Origin: Spongiibacter sp. IMCC21906
GTDB lineage: Bacteria; Pseudomonadota; Gammaproteobacteria; Pseudomonadales; Spongiibacteraceae
NCBI RefSeq assembly: GCF_001010805.1
Contig: NZ_CP011477.1
Location: 1,069,001-1,133,000, forward strand
Direction of reading: 5' to 3'
Length of the DNA: 64,000 nt
Positions within the stretch are counted from its first letter, which is position 1. Every line of letters begins with the position of its first letter. Position numbers and translations under genes: made by a program. The notes beneath the pieces are model-generated. The model saw only the letters and a program-made list of their open reading frames with translations. It was not told the origin of the DNA and made no database searches. Shown here piece by piece: positions 27,345 to 35,964 of this stretch.

Positions 27345-28675
27345 ATAAAATGTTGAGTAGTGATGCCAGAAGTGGCTATCCCCGTCGGCAAAATAGCAAG
27401 CCGGTCAGCAGGGGTGGGCGAAAGTCGCCACCGGTCGCTGCCCGGCAAGCTGGCGGAGGACTGGAGGCTAAGCCTTGGCGTCAGTGGCATACGGCAAGTC
27501 AAGGCGTGGCGCCTGCAGCCTTGGAGGTGGCCATGCCTAAAAAGCCACAGTGGGGTAAATGGATTTACTTTGCCATATTGATGGCTATTGTTTTTATTGC
27601 TGCCCGTTTTGTGTATATGAATTTTTTTTGGTATTCCGCAGACGGCTTTGTGAGCGGCAAGCAATATAATGTGTCGCCTTCGGATACGGTGTCGATACAG
27701 GAGATTTATGTCAGCCCGTCCGATACCGTCAAGGAGGGCCAGCTGCTGGTTAAGTTAAGCTCGCCGGCATTGGTACAGACGTTGGCAAAAAACGAGGCTG
27801 AGATTGCTCGTTTGCAAAGTGATTTGGCTCAACAGTCGGTGACTAGCAGTGGTAATGAGTCACAGCTACGGGCCAGTCGAGATGCTTTGTCGGCGCAAAT
27901 GCAGTATTTAGAGTCTCAGTATTTTCAGGAAACGCAGCAGTTGAACGCGCTGCGTGAATTGGTGCAGAAGGGCGCGAGTCAGCAAGGCAATATCGACCAA
28001 CTGCAAGCCCAGCACAATAAAACCTGGTCTGAGTATAAAGGGGTAGAGGCAGAGTTACGGTCTACCCGCAGTCAGCTTGCCAATTTGCGCAGCAGTACCG
28101 AGGGGAGTGATGCGCCTGAGCTGTCCGAGCGCCTATCTTCCTTAAAGCAGCTGCATGCCTCAATTGAAGATCAGCTTGATGCCCTTGAATTGCGGGCGCC
28201 AACGACTGGCACGGTGGCCAAAGTGCCTGTCTCTAAGGGTGACGTGCTTAGAGCCGGTGAGCCAGCGGTAGAGTTGGTGGACAAAGAAGAGTTACGGGCG
28301 TATTTATACTTTCCTCCTGCAGCTCAAGGCAAACTGCATGAGAATATGCGTATTGCTGTTGCCCGTGCTGACGGCTCTGAAATAGAGCTGTTGGTAAAGA
28401 AAATTTACCCCTCTACGGCGTCGCTTCCCGACGAGTTTAGGCAGCAATATCAAGCCGACCGCTCTGCGGTAGTGGTGGAGGCCAGCCCCGTGAAGGGTGA
28501 TGTGTCTGAGCTGGCGATGACCTCAGGTACTCCTATAAAAGGCAGGATTCCCCGGTGGTCAATTCTCGCTGATATCGAAGAGGCTGCTGTAGCTAATGAG
28601 GTAGAAGAGCCAGCCGCACCAAACGGCGAGCTTAAAACGGTGGGCGAGACGGAGCGATTGGCTGAAGCTAAGTAA
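27338..28675 (+). CDS. HlyD-like membrane fusion protein (Alg44-type role)
   Basis: 445 residues. A basic cytoplasmic N-terminus of about 70 residues without a recognisable PilZ domain, one membrane segment (WIYFAILMAIVFIAARFVYM), then periplasmic HlyD features: a lipoyl-like half (SIQEIYVSPSDTVKEGQLLVKL), a long coiled coil, and the returning lipoyl half (LELRAPTTGTVAKVPVSKGDVLRAGEPAVELV). It would bridge the GT2 synthase and the TolC-like channel. The ATG overlaps the synthase stop by 7 bp, showing translational coupling. A strong terminator follows. Confidence 0.85.
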   Translation: MVDKMLSSDARSGYPRRQNSKPVSRGGRKSPPVAARQAGGGLEAKPWRQWHTASQGVAPAALEVAMPKKPQWGKWIYFAILMAIVFIAARFVYMNFFWYSADGFVSGKQYNVSPSDTVSIQEIYVSPSDTVKEGQLLVKLSSPALVQTLAKNEAEIARLQSDLAQQSVTSSGNESQLRASRDALSAQMQYLESQYFQETQQLNALRELVQKGASQQGNIDQLQAQHNKTWSEYKGVEAELRSTRSQLANLRSSTEGSDAPELSERLSSLKQLHASIEDQLDALELRAPTTGTVAKVPVSKGDVLRAGEPAVELVDKEELRAYLYFPPAAQGKLHENMRIAVARADGSEIELLVKKIYPSTASLPDEFRQQYQADRSAVVVEASPVKGDVSELAMTSGTPIKGRIPRWSILADIEEAAVANEVEEPAAPNGELKTVGETERLAEAK

Positions 28676-28703
28676 AGTTCTTTAAGTATTCGCTCTGAAA
28701 TTA

Positions 28704-28738
28704 AACCTTGGCTATCCCATTCTAGCCAAGGTTTTTTT
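28704..28738 (+). terminator. Rho-independent terminator of polysaccharide operon
   Basis: Perfect 11-bp stem AACCTTGGCTA/TAGCCAAGGTT with an 8-nt loop and a run of seven T residues, 28 bp after the HlyD-like gene. Confidence 0.92.
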
Positions 28739-28769
28739 ATGGATAAGGTTATGTGCTTTAAGGCCCTGG

Positions 28770-29579
28770 TTAAGTCGTCAAGCTGGATTGAGCCTGCAGC
28801 GGTTTGGGGGTGAACAGCGAGGCGCCGTACACTGCAATTGCGCACAAGCCTATTGTCAGGAAGGTGGATATCCAAACAAAGCCGGTACTGAATTCAGCCT
28901 CAGACAAATGTAAGGCAACGATAATAGGGGCGCCAAGTCCGCAATTGGCACCCATCATGGTGATTGGGAAAATGGCAAAAAGACCGAGTAAGCCGTAGTT
29001 GCTGGTTGTGCGCCGCCAGAACTGGACGGCTAGGGTGGTGTACAAAATAACCTGAGTCCCCTCAAGTACGCCAATTACCAAGGGGTAATTCCACAGGCGT
29101 AAAACATAAGGCCCGTAGTAGGTATAAACATTGGTTGCGGTGCCAATACCTTCAAAAACACAGGAAACGGCAATTTCTGCCAGCCAGATTGTGAACAGTA
29201 GCGGGGCGGTCATTCGCCCTTCATACATCATGCGGCCAGCGTATAGGCAAGCTGATGCATACAAAATCATATAACCGCTATGGGTCCATATCGGTTGCAC
29301 AATGCCGAAAGCAGTAAAGTGCGAGTACATGGCCCCAGACTCGCCATTGTGAACGTCATAAAACCACAAATCGAAGGCTACATCATAGAGAGGTTCGATG
29401 TAGGCACCCACGCCAGCAGCTAGAACAGCGATGACATAGAACGCAGTTTTTTGCTGACGTCCCATACGCCAAGCAATAAGCAGCATAACCACGACGATGG
29501 CCCAACTTAGCCAAGTGAATATATCTTGCCAGACAAGGCTGAGTTCACCTTGCAATACGCTGGATGGCATTCTTCCCAC
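28770..29579 (-). CDS. Polytopic membrane protein of unknown function
   Basis: 269 residues with about seven hydrophobic segments across most of the length (for example WLSWAIVVVMLLIAW, FYVIAVLAAGVGAYI, MMGANCGLGAPIIVAL). Conserved-looking polar residues within the membrane (EPLYDVAFDLWFY, HSGYMILY, WNYPLVIGVLEGTQ) could bind a substrate or cofactor. No family recognised. It lies 141 bp downstream of a TetR gene on the same strand with a dyad in between, so it may be the regulator's target. Confidence 0.75.
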   Translation of the reverse strand: MGRMPSSVLQGELSLVWQDIFTWLSWAIVVVMLLIAWRMGRQQKTAFYVIAVLAAGVGAYIEPLYDVAFDLWFYDVHNGESGAMYSHFTAFGIVQPIWTHSGYMILYASACLYAGRMMYEGRMTAPLLFTIWLAEIAVSCVFEGIGTATNVYTYYGPYVLRLWNYPLVIGVLEGTQVILYTTLAVQFWRRTTSNYGLLGLFAIFPITMMGANCGLGAPIIVALHLSEAEFSTGFVWISTFLTIGLCAIAVYGASLFTPKPLQAQSSLTT

Positions 29580-29628
29580 GATGCAGTCCTCTAGGTCGAT
29601 ATAGTTTTATTGTTCTGATTTAAGAAAG

Positions 29629-29642
29629 TTAGTGCTCACTAA
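29629..29642. promoter_or_regulatory. Dyad TTAGTG-N2-CACTAA
   Basis: 14-bp inverted repeat 50-63 bp upstream of the membrane-protein gene and downstream of the TetR gene. AAGTTAG also recurs in opposite orientation near 29660. Possible operator; different from the 22-bp dyads found around the TonB receptor. Confidence 0.35.
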
Positions 29643-29720
29643 TGCCACCCTGTTAAGTCAGCTAACTTTGAAGGGTGGTGTCAACGTTATTTATTTGAGT
29701 AAAGCGGTTGCCCCTTGGAC

Positions 29721-30458
29721 CTATACTTCCGGCGGTTGTATATAGGAAAGTACGAGGGCTTGGATGGTGCTGTGCACGGTTTTATTTGAACTACCCGATA
29801 AGCTCATATGTGCAATAGTGTGTGCCATCCCCAGAATAATTCTGGCAGCATCGCCGGCGTTAATGGACGGGGAGATAGAGTTATCCCTGCGTCCTTTCAT
29901 AATTAAGCGCTTCAGTGCCTTTGTGGCGTCGTCATAAAAAGAAAGGTATTGGTCCCATATCGCACCGCGACTGCTTCCGCTCCATTCCAGCCATATTCTA
30001 ATGTACTCGGTGTGTTCTTTTACGGCGTCACGGAAATCAACAAGCATCTCTTCAATAATTTGATAGCTGGGCTTGTGTAGGTGCATTCGTGTTAAAACGA
30101 AACCATCGAGTAAAAAGCGTCGAACCTCAACCAGTACCTGCTCTTGGAGCACTTCAATTGTAGAAAAATAGTGAAAAACAGTAGGCACTGAAACGCCAGC
30201 CAAGGCAGCTACATCGGCGTGGGTGGCATTGTCGATCCCTTTGCTTGCAAAGGCCTTAATGGCGCAGCCAAGTATTTGATCCTGCCTTTCAACGGGAGAC
30301 ATGCGCCTTGCACGGGGTTTTGGACTGGCTTTCTCTGTTACAGGCAATTTCAGTTCTCGATAATCCTGATTCAGTGGGGATAAGCTTCCCGGAATCATAG
30401 CTGAATCTGGATAATAAGGCGACCCCGGAGGTGCTGCTGATCTGGTATCGTCCCCCAT
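29721..30458 (-). CDS. TetR-family transcriptional regulator
   Basis: About 245 residues from the preferred ATG at 30458 (MGDDTRSA), which has AAGGG upstream; the open frame reaches 30536. A proline-rich N-terminal extension of about 55 residues precedes a standard TetR HTH (AIKAFASKGIDNATHADVAALAGVSVPTVFHYFSTIEVL). The C-terminal ligand domain is unremarkable. Divergent from the TonB-dependent receptor across 635 bp containing two copies of a 22-bp dyad, one nearer each gene; it is the best candidate to read that dyad, which also occurs in front of the oxidase-subunit operon at 36743. Confidence 0.88.
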   Translation of the reverse strand: MGDDTRSAAPPGSPYYPDSAMIPGSLSPLNQDYRELKLPVTEKASPKPRARRMSPVERQDQILGCAIKAFASKGIDNATHADVAALAGVSVPTVFHYFSTIEVLQEQVLVEVRRFLLDGFVLTRMHLHKPSYQIIEEMLVDFRDAVKEHTEYIRIWLEWSGSSRGAIWDQYLSFYDDATKALKRLIMKGRRDNSISPSINAGDAARIILGMAHTIAHMSLSGSSNKTVHSTIQALVLSYIQPPEV

Positions 30459-30755
30459 GAGCGGAACCCTTCTGTTGTAAGAGATTGTATTAAAAATGCG
30501 GCTGCATCGCAGGGTAGTGATTACTACCTTAACCATGCAGCCGCCAAGGGTGGTCTTATCTGGCGCTAGCAGTTATTGCTTGCGCTGATGGGGTGAGCAC
30601 TGGCTCCCCTTTAGTATCTCTCAGTTGGTACTATATTGGTCTTGGCTAAATCACGTTGACTTAGTTGTGTGTTTTTCGCCCTGTGCCGCCATTTGATTCG
30701 GTCTGAATTGAAGGCAGTACAGATTGGTTTTTATGAATATGGCTATAGCTTACCT

Positions 30756-30777
30756 ATATTAACGTTTAAGTCAATAA
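30756..30777. promoter_or_regulatory. 22-bp operator-like dyad, copy 1
   Basis: TATTAA-N8-TCAATA, the same 7-8-7 geometry as copies 2 and 3 with one mismatch in the core left arm. Lies in the TetR/TonB divergent region, on the TetR side, about 300 bp from the preferred TetR start. Confidence 0.5.
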
Positions 30778-30917
30778 AATTTTTGTCCCGTTATATTATC
30801 TTTAGCCTCCCGTTATATTTTCGAGGGCTGTAGGCATGGTATTGCTTGTTTTTTGTGATGCGGTTCACGTTTTTAGAGGTGAATTGCCGCCTTATCGTCG
30901 TCTGGCTTTCTTCTTTA

Positions 30918-30939
30918 TTATTGACTAGCAAATCAATAT
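30918..30939. promoter_or_regulatory. 22-bp operator-like dyad, copy 2
   Basis: TATTGA-N8-TCAATA with perfect 6-bp arms, 155-176 bp upstream of the TonB-dependent receptor start. Same arms and spacing as the copy at 36815. Confidence 0.6.
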
Positions 30940-31093
30940 CAAGTAATTTGCACGCTGAGGGTTAGGCATGCTTACGGCATACCTACAACAATATTGTCCG
31001 TGTTCGTTCTAGCCCACTACAGAAAGGATAATAAAGCTCAACCTCACGCTTTTGAATCAGAGGGTGGGAGTTTTCATTTTTGAGGAATATTAA

Positions 31094-33397
31094 ATGACTA
31101 TAAAATCACTAAGCTCTAGGGGTGGAGCACGATTTATCGCGAGTCGTTGTTGGAAAGTTGCGGGGCTTTCTTTAGCCGTTGCCGCAGTTTCACCGTTAAC
31201 GTTTGCGCAATCGTCCAAGCTCGAAGAAGTCGTGGTCTCTGCGCGTAAGACCTCGGCAAATACCCAGGATGTTTCGACCAGTATTTCGGCCTTCAGTGGC
31301 GATGCTCTGAATTCTGCGGGTATCGCGGATATCAAGGACTTGCAGAACGTCACTCCTGGTTTGATCGTGAGTGAAATGGCAAGTTACAGCATGATCTTCC
31401 TTCGTGGTATCGGTACGGACTCCTTTCAGGGGCCGATCGATTCCAGTGTGGCAACCTATATCGATGGCCTTTATATCACTTACACCTCGAGTCAGGCCCA
31501 GTCACTAGGGATAGTTGAGTCAGTAAATGTTTTTAAAGGTCCACAAGGTACGCTTTACGGCCGTAACGCTGTCGGTGGGGCGATTGTTGTTGAAACCAAA
31601 AAGCCATCATTTCAGGATAATGAAGTACTCGCCAGTATTGAAGGCGGTAATTACAATATGCTGAAAGGTAAGCTGCATTTGTCAGGCCCTGTTAACGATA
31701 ACTTGGCACTTAGTGTTTCTGGTCTGTATACCAACCGTGAAACCTATTTGACGTATACACCAGACCCCTCGCAAAAGCATAAAGACTATGATGACCGGGG
31801 GTATAAGTTTGCGGCCCGTTGGACACCTACTGATTGGCTCGAAATTAACGCTAGCCAATATAAGATCCGTCATACTTCTGCCGATGGTGTTCCGCTCACC
31901 AACGCGGATGTCTCGCCTGCATTTGAAGCGGTTTTGACAGAGAACGATAAAACCTGGGAAACAGGTGTTGGTACTGAGGTGTTTACCCAGATGGAGTCCA
32001 CTGCGACTCAGCTTTCCTTTGATATTCTCAATGAGTGGGTGAATACCAAGGTGTTATTTGGCCGCACTGAGTTTATCAGTGATATCTTTTGGGACTTTGA
32101 CCTGTCCAAAGAGAAGGTGTTGATCATTGAGGCGACACCCAATACCGCTGACACCGACTCCCTGGAAATTGTATTTAACTCGTCGGAAAGAGGCCCGGAC
32201 TGGCTTTCCTGGGTAGGTGGTGTGTATCTGGAAGATACGTTTAAGGATCAAGGTACCCCCCTCTATGTGGATGGGCTTGTTGCTGTTCAGGGTGTGACTG
32301 GTATCGATTTAACGGTCTTCAACGACCTGCTTGGTGAGCTGGGGCTTGGCGCGCTGGGTTTGTCGAATACTGAAACGGTTAACCTGAGGCTCTATGGTGG
32401 CGTTGACACTGAGGCCTTTGCGGCCTTTGCCGAGTTCACGTTTGATATTACCGACACCATTTCTGCCCGCCTCGGTGGACGCTATTCTGACGAAACCCGC
32501 ACAATCACAGAGTCCTATGTAGATGCCCGGGTTCAGGGCTTGCCCATTTTGGGGACCACCGATTTTATACGGGCGATTGATTACCCGTCTGAAGAGAGCT
32601 CGTGGACTGACTTTACCCCCAGTGCCGGTGTCGATTGGCGCTATAACGACACCTCGATGCTGTACTATAGTTACTCTACCGGCTTTAAATCGGGTAACTA
32701 TAATGCCTTGAACATCAATGCGCCCCCGGAGGCTATCGAGCCTGAAGAAGCTACGTCCCACGAAATCGGTTTGAAGGCAGACTGGTTGGACGGGGATTTG
32801 CGAACCAATGTGTCGGTATTTACCACTACGGTTAAAAACGGTCACGCTCAAATTCTATCGTTGGCCAGTGGTGGTGTTACGCGCCTGGAGAACTCTGGTG
32901 AATATGGTATTGATGGGGCTGAGGCTGAAATTACCTATACTGGTTTGATTGATGGTTTGCGGCTCACCTTTGCAGGAACCTTCTTGGATGGCGAGTACAA
33001 AGAATTTGAATGTACTGGTTTTGATCCAGATACGGGTCTGCAGAGAACCTTTGATTGTGCTGGTAAGGATACCGTTCGTACGCCTGATTTCAGTGGTACC
33101 TTGGATGTTGCCTACTCTTTCAATGTGTCACGCTTTGAAGGTGAGGTTGGTGTAGGTGCTTACTACAACTCAGGTTTTTGGTTTAACCCAAATAACAACG
33201 TTGAGGAAGAGGAATACTATAAGACCTCTGCCCGGGCGAGCCTCTACGATCCAGAGACAAATTTAAAGCTCTATGCTTATGGTTCTAACCTGAATAATGG
33301 GGTAAGTCATTTGCAAAGGTTCCGTCAGGACTTTGGTGTGGGTGAGAGTTATGCGCGCCCCAGAATGTATGGCGTTGGTATCGAGTATAAGTACTAA
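31094..33397 (+). CDS. TonB-dependent outer-membrane receptor
   Basis: 767 residues. Signal peptide ending near TFA-Q, then a TonB box-like EEVVVSA close to the N-terminus, a plug domain (VTPGLIVSEMASYSMIFLRGIGTD; VFKGPQGTLYGRNAVGGAI) and a 22-strand-type barrel ending in an aromatic-containing strand (MYGVGIEYKY). The sequence style is of receptors for hydrophobic or unknown organic substrates in marine gammaproteobacteria rather than a siderophore type, but specificity cannot be read. Divergent from TetR and preceded by the 22-bp dyad. The repeat protein follows 105 bp downstream and could be co-expressed. Confidence 0.93.
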   Translation: MTIKSLSSRGGARFIASRCWKVAGLSLAVAAVSPLTFAQSSKLEEVVVSARKTSANTQDVSTSISAFSGDALNSAGIADIKDLQNVTPGLIVSEMASYSMIFLRGIGTDSFQGPIDSSVATYIDGLYITYTSSQAQSLGIVESVNVFKGPQGTLYGRNAVGGAIVVETKKPSFQDNEVLASIEGGNYNMLKGKLHLSGPVNDNLALSVSGLYTNRETYLTYTPDPSQKHKDYDDRGYKFAARWTPTDWLEINASQYKIRHTSADGVPLTNADVSPAFEAVLTENDKTWETGVGTEVFTQMESTATQLSFDILNEWVNTKVLFGRTEFISDIFWDFDLSKEKVLIIEATPNTADTDSLEIVFNSSERGPDWLSWVGGVYLEDTFKDQGTPLYVDGLVAVQGVTGIDLTVFNDLLGELGLGALGLSNTETVNLRLYGGVDTEAFAAFAEFTFDITDTISARLGGRYSDETRTITESYVDARVQGLPILGTTDFIRAIDYPSEESSWTDFTPSAGVDWRYNDTSMLYYSYSTGFKSGNYNALNINAPPEAIEPEEATSHEIGLKADWLDGDLRTNVSVFTTTVKNGHAQILSLASGGVTRLENSGEYGIDGAEAEITYTGLIDGLRLTFAGTFLDGEYKEFECTGFDPDTGLQRTFDCAGKDTVRTPDFSGTLDVAYSFNVSRFEGEVGVGAYYNSGFWFNPNNNVEEEEYYKTSARASLYDPETNLKLYAYGSNLNNGVSHLQRFRQDFGVGESYARPRMYGVGIEYKY

Positions 33398-33502
33398 GTC
33401 TTTGAGGCTGTGCTGTGTCGTTAGATTTGTGAGCGGCATCACAGCCTTTAAATACCCAAGGCAGTACTATTGGTACGTAATCTAATTTGGAGCAAATAAA
33501 TA

Positions 33503-34375
33503 ATGAACGCATTTAAAAAATCTATCTTAGCTGCCGGTGTGGCAATGGTGTGTTCTGCGCCTAGCCATGCACAGATTCCTGTTGTTGGTGGCCTGCTTGG
33601 TGGCGATCTATTAGGTGGTGGTATTCCCGTTGTTGGTGGCCTGCTTGGTGGCGATCTATTAGGTGGTGGTATTCCCGTTGTTGGTGGCCTGCTGGGTGGC
33701 GATCTATTAGGTGGTGGTATTCCCGTTGTTGGTGGCCTGCTTGGTGGCGATCTATTGGGTGGTGGTATTCCCGTTGTTGGTGGCCTGCTTGGTGGCGATC
33801 TATTGGGTGGTGGTATTCCCGTTGTTGGTGGTCTGCTGGGTGGCGATCTATTAGGTGGTGGTATTCCCGTTGTTGGTGGCCTGCTTGGTGGCGATCTATT
33901 AGGTGGTGGTATTCCCGTTGTTGGTGGCCTGCTAGATGGCGGTTTGCCCGGCCTTGATCTGCTATCAGGTGGTGGCATTCCTGTTGTAGGTGATCTTCTG
34001 GGCGGAGGTTCTGGCTTGGCTTCCATTCCAGCTGTTGGGCCTGCTTTGGAGTTCATTCTTGCCGGAGACTTCCTGCCACGTCTTTTGCCAGACGGTGCTG
34101 AGCTTATGCAGTTGACTAATATTACTTCGACAGTCACACAATTGGTACCAGGAGTTCTCAGTAACCCGGATGCTGTATTATCTACCGTCAATGAGCTGGG
34201 TATTAATGCTGCAGTGGGCGCGGCCCCTATTGTTGCTGTGTTATTAGAGAACCCAGCTGGGGTTTTGGAGTATATCTCCAATGGTGGAACCATCTTGATG
34301 CAGGGTTTGAATGGTTCGGGTGGTAACTCTGTTATTCCGGGCATCCCCCTGTTGACCCAGCCGCTGGGTATATAA
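33503..34375 (+). CDS. Exported Gly/Leu/Val repeat protein of unknown function
   Basis: 290 residues. A signal peptide ends at HAQ (residue 24). Residues 25-136 are seven perfect copies of a 16-residue unit, IPVVGGLLGGDLLGGG, followed by two diverged copies (to about 170). A non-repetitive hydrophobic C-terminal domain of about 120 residues follows (LEFILAGDFLPRLLP; ITSTVTQLVPGVLSNP). GGAG lies about 11 bp before the ATG and a strong terminator follows the stop, so this strand is the coding one. No family recognised. The exported, extremely regular glycine/leucine repeat suggests a surface or periplasmic structural or lipid-interacting role, an inference only. Confidence 0.8.
   Translation: MNAFKKSILAAGVAMVCSAPSHAQIPVVGGLLGGDLLGGGIPVVGGLLGGDLLGGGIPVVGGLLGGDLLGGGIPVVGGLLGGDLLGGGIPVVGGLLGGDLLGGGIPVVGGLLGGDLLGGGIPVVGGLLGGDLLGGGIPVVGGLLDGGLPGLDLLSGGGIPVVGDLLGGGSGLASIPAVGPALEFILAGDFLPRLLPDGAELMQLTNITSTVTQLVPGVLSNPDAVLSTVNELGINAAVGAAPIVAVLLENPAGVLEYISNGGTILMQGLNGSGGNSVIPGIPLLTQPLGI
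33575..33910 (+). repeat. Seven perfect-protein 48-bp tandem repeats
   Basis: Seven 48-bp units start at 33575, 33623, 33671, 33719, 33767, 33815 and 33863. They encode identical 16-residue units and differ only at a few synonymous bases (ATTCCT/ATTCCC, CTGCTT/CTGCTG, TTA/TTG). A diverged eighth unit begins at 33911. Such an array is prone to copy-number change. Confidence 0.92.
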
Positions 34376-34407
34376 TTTGTAAGGTATCTTGATGCGTACA
34401 ATATAAG

Positions 34408-34436
34408 GCGAGGGGCGAAAGCCTCTCGCTTTTTTT
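34408..34436 (+). terminator. Rho-independent terminator of repeat-protein gene
   Basis: GCGAGGGGC pairs with GCCTCTCGC around a GAAA loop, followed by seven T residues, 33 bp after the stop. Confidence 0.9.
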
Positions 34437-35051
34437 GTGCCTGCAAAACTGCTGTGAAAATGCCTGCCTCCATTACAGGTATTAAATGTTGACCCTGAAT
34501 TGTTGGTTGCTAACTTTCCTCATTCCTTTCTATTTTCCCTAATTTAATTTTGTCACGTTGATGCCTGTTTTATATCCCCTTAGCGGTGACTGTCCTCGGT
34601 TCAAAAATGAAAAACCTGACTCACATGTAACTCGGCGTCGTTAGTATTCGCATTGGTTTGTGTGTGGGGCTGAGTTGAGGTGGTTGTTTTGCTATGGGCT
34701 GCGTCAGATTGCTTGGTGCAAGTATAGCGGCTCGGGGGGATTACCCTGGGAAGTCCAAAAATAGCGCGGAAGCATCCAGGATTCAGGGGAAGTCTGGTTG
34801 GCAATAGTTGTCGTTTTAAGAGAGGTTGCCACCACCAATCTAGCCAGGCTTTGATGTCTCGTCTTCGGGGGGAGTCTAAAGTGCTTAGCGGGGTGTTGGC
34901 GGTATTGATTGCTAGGTTTGATGATAGGTAGGGCTAGTTTCCTGTGGCCGCCTTTCTAGGACTTTAAGTGAGGTCTCGGATAGTGCCGCAGCTTGGGCAG
35001 AGGTTATTAAATCTTATGGGTGTCTTGGATTGAATATCAATTGATGAGCTT
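34437..35051. other. Intergenic stretch of about 615 bp
   Basis: No convincing open frame with a ribosome site, no repeats and no tRNA seen. It ends in a plus-strand terminator-like hairpin although no plus-strand gene is recognised, so an unannotated RNA or decayed gene is possible. Confidence 0.4.
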
Positions 35052-35085
35052 GAGAGGGAGTGTTTTTACCCCTCTCTCTTTTTTT
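35052..35085 (+). terminator. Plus-strand terminator-like hairpin
   Basis: GAGAGGG at 35052-35058 pairs with CCCTCTC at 35070-35076, followed by TCT and seven T residues. The T tract is on the plus strand, facing the minus-strand operon that ends at 35084. Confidence 0.55.
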
Positions 35086-35356
35086 AACTTATGTACCAAA
35101 ATCCAAGGATAATCCCAGTGCAAGCTAGTAGCCAAAGTTCAAAGGGTAGGCGTAGTTGCAGGGGTGCAAACTTAACATCCATATAATATAAAATAATGGC
35201 TCTGGCTTTTATTGCGGCAACTAAAACGACGGCAACAACAGTCCAGGCACCAAAAATACCATGGTGATCTCCCAGCCAGGCAACGCTGATACTGGCGACA
35301 ACCAAGAAAAGCCAGATGCCTACCGCCTGTTTTGAAGAGACATGTTTGTGATTCAT
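35084..35356 (-). CDS. Cytochrome c oxidase subunit IV-like small membrane protein
   Basis: 90 residues with three hydrophobic segments (IWLFLVVASISVAWL, WTVVAVVLVAAIKARAIILYYM, LWLLACTGIILGFWY). The K-A-R-x-I-x-x-Y-Y-M-D-V-K pattern is typical of prokaryotic COX IV/NorF-like subunits. Its start overlaps the stop of the COX III-like gene (TAATG), so they are translationally coupled. Expected to be an accessory subunit; no COX I or COX II is encoded nearby. Confidence 0.82.
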   Translation of the reverse strand: MNHKHVSSKQAVGIWLFLVVASISVAWLGDHHGIFGAWTVVAVVLVAAIKARAIILYYMDVKFAPLQLRLPFELWLLACTGIILGFWYIS

Positions 35357-35964
35357 TAAGCCCCCAGTAGATATAGCAGCGGAAAGATAAATATCCAGAG
35401 CAGGTCAACCATGTGCCAATAGAGTGCGACTGATTCAATGGTGTTGAAAAATTTGCCGTCTACTTTTTCGTTCTTGGCTGCAAACCAGATAAAGATAAGC
35501 GCCACCATGCCGCCAATAAAGTGCAAAAAGTGGGCGCCAGTTAACGTGAAGTAAAACATGTAAAAATCATTGCTGTGCATGGTGATGCCATGACTGATTT
35601 TGTCACTGTATTCAATCACTTTGCTGACGCCAAAACCTGAGCCTACTACGGCGGCAAGGGCAACCCAGTTTCGAGTTTTGGCTTTGTTACCTTCCCTGGC
35701 AGCGTTAACGGCGAGCACAACAAATAGGCCGCTGGTGACAAGGATCAGCATGTTGATGATGCCTGCCCAGGGGCTTAATGTTTGTGCAGACTGGTTAAAG
35801 GTTTCAACATCGGCTGCGCGCTCTACCATAAAACCCGCAAACAGAGCGGCAAATACAATAATGTCGGCAATGATAAAAAAATGAATGCCAGAGATGATTT
35901 CTTCTTTTAGAGAAGGGGCGTCCGAGGAGGACGCCCCTTGTGGGCTGTGTAAGTTATTACTCAT
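35356..35964 (-). CDS. Cytochrome c oxidase subunit III-like (NorE-type) protein
   Basis: 202 residues with five hydrophobic segments. COX III marks include ISGIHFFIIADIIVFAALFAGFM with a membrane Glu later (VSKVIEYSDKI), YFTLTGAHFLHFIGGM and SVALYWHMVDLLWIFIFPLLYL. Short forms like this are called NorE when near nitric-oxide reductases. Here it lies between the COX IV-like gene and an unknown membrane protein, with TAATG overlaps on both sides. The catalytic subunits are absent from the whole window, so the partner complex is unknown. Confidence 0.87.
   Translation of the reverse strand: MSNNLHSPQGASSSDAPSLKEEIISGIHFFIIADIIVFAALFAGFMVERAADVETFNQSAQTLSPWAGIINMLILVTSGLFVVLAVNAAREGNKAKTRNWVALAAVVGSGFGVSKVIEYSDKISHGITMHSNDFYMFYFTLTGAHFLHFIGGMVALIFIWFAAKNEKVDGKFFNTIESVALYWHMVDLLWIFIFPLLYLLGA

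Noticed and set aside
33448-34473. Long minus-strand frame encoding a Pro/Ser/Arg-rich repeat protein opposite the Gly/Leu repeat gene
   Set aside because: It is the antisense shadow of the 48-bp repeats. The plus-strand frame has the ribosome site, signal peptide and terminator.
34601-34804. Minus-strand frame in the gap after the repeat-protein gene
   Set aside because: No ribosome site, low-complexity Thr/Gln end and no family similarity recognised; treated as chance.
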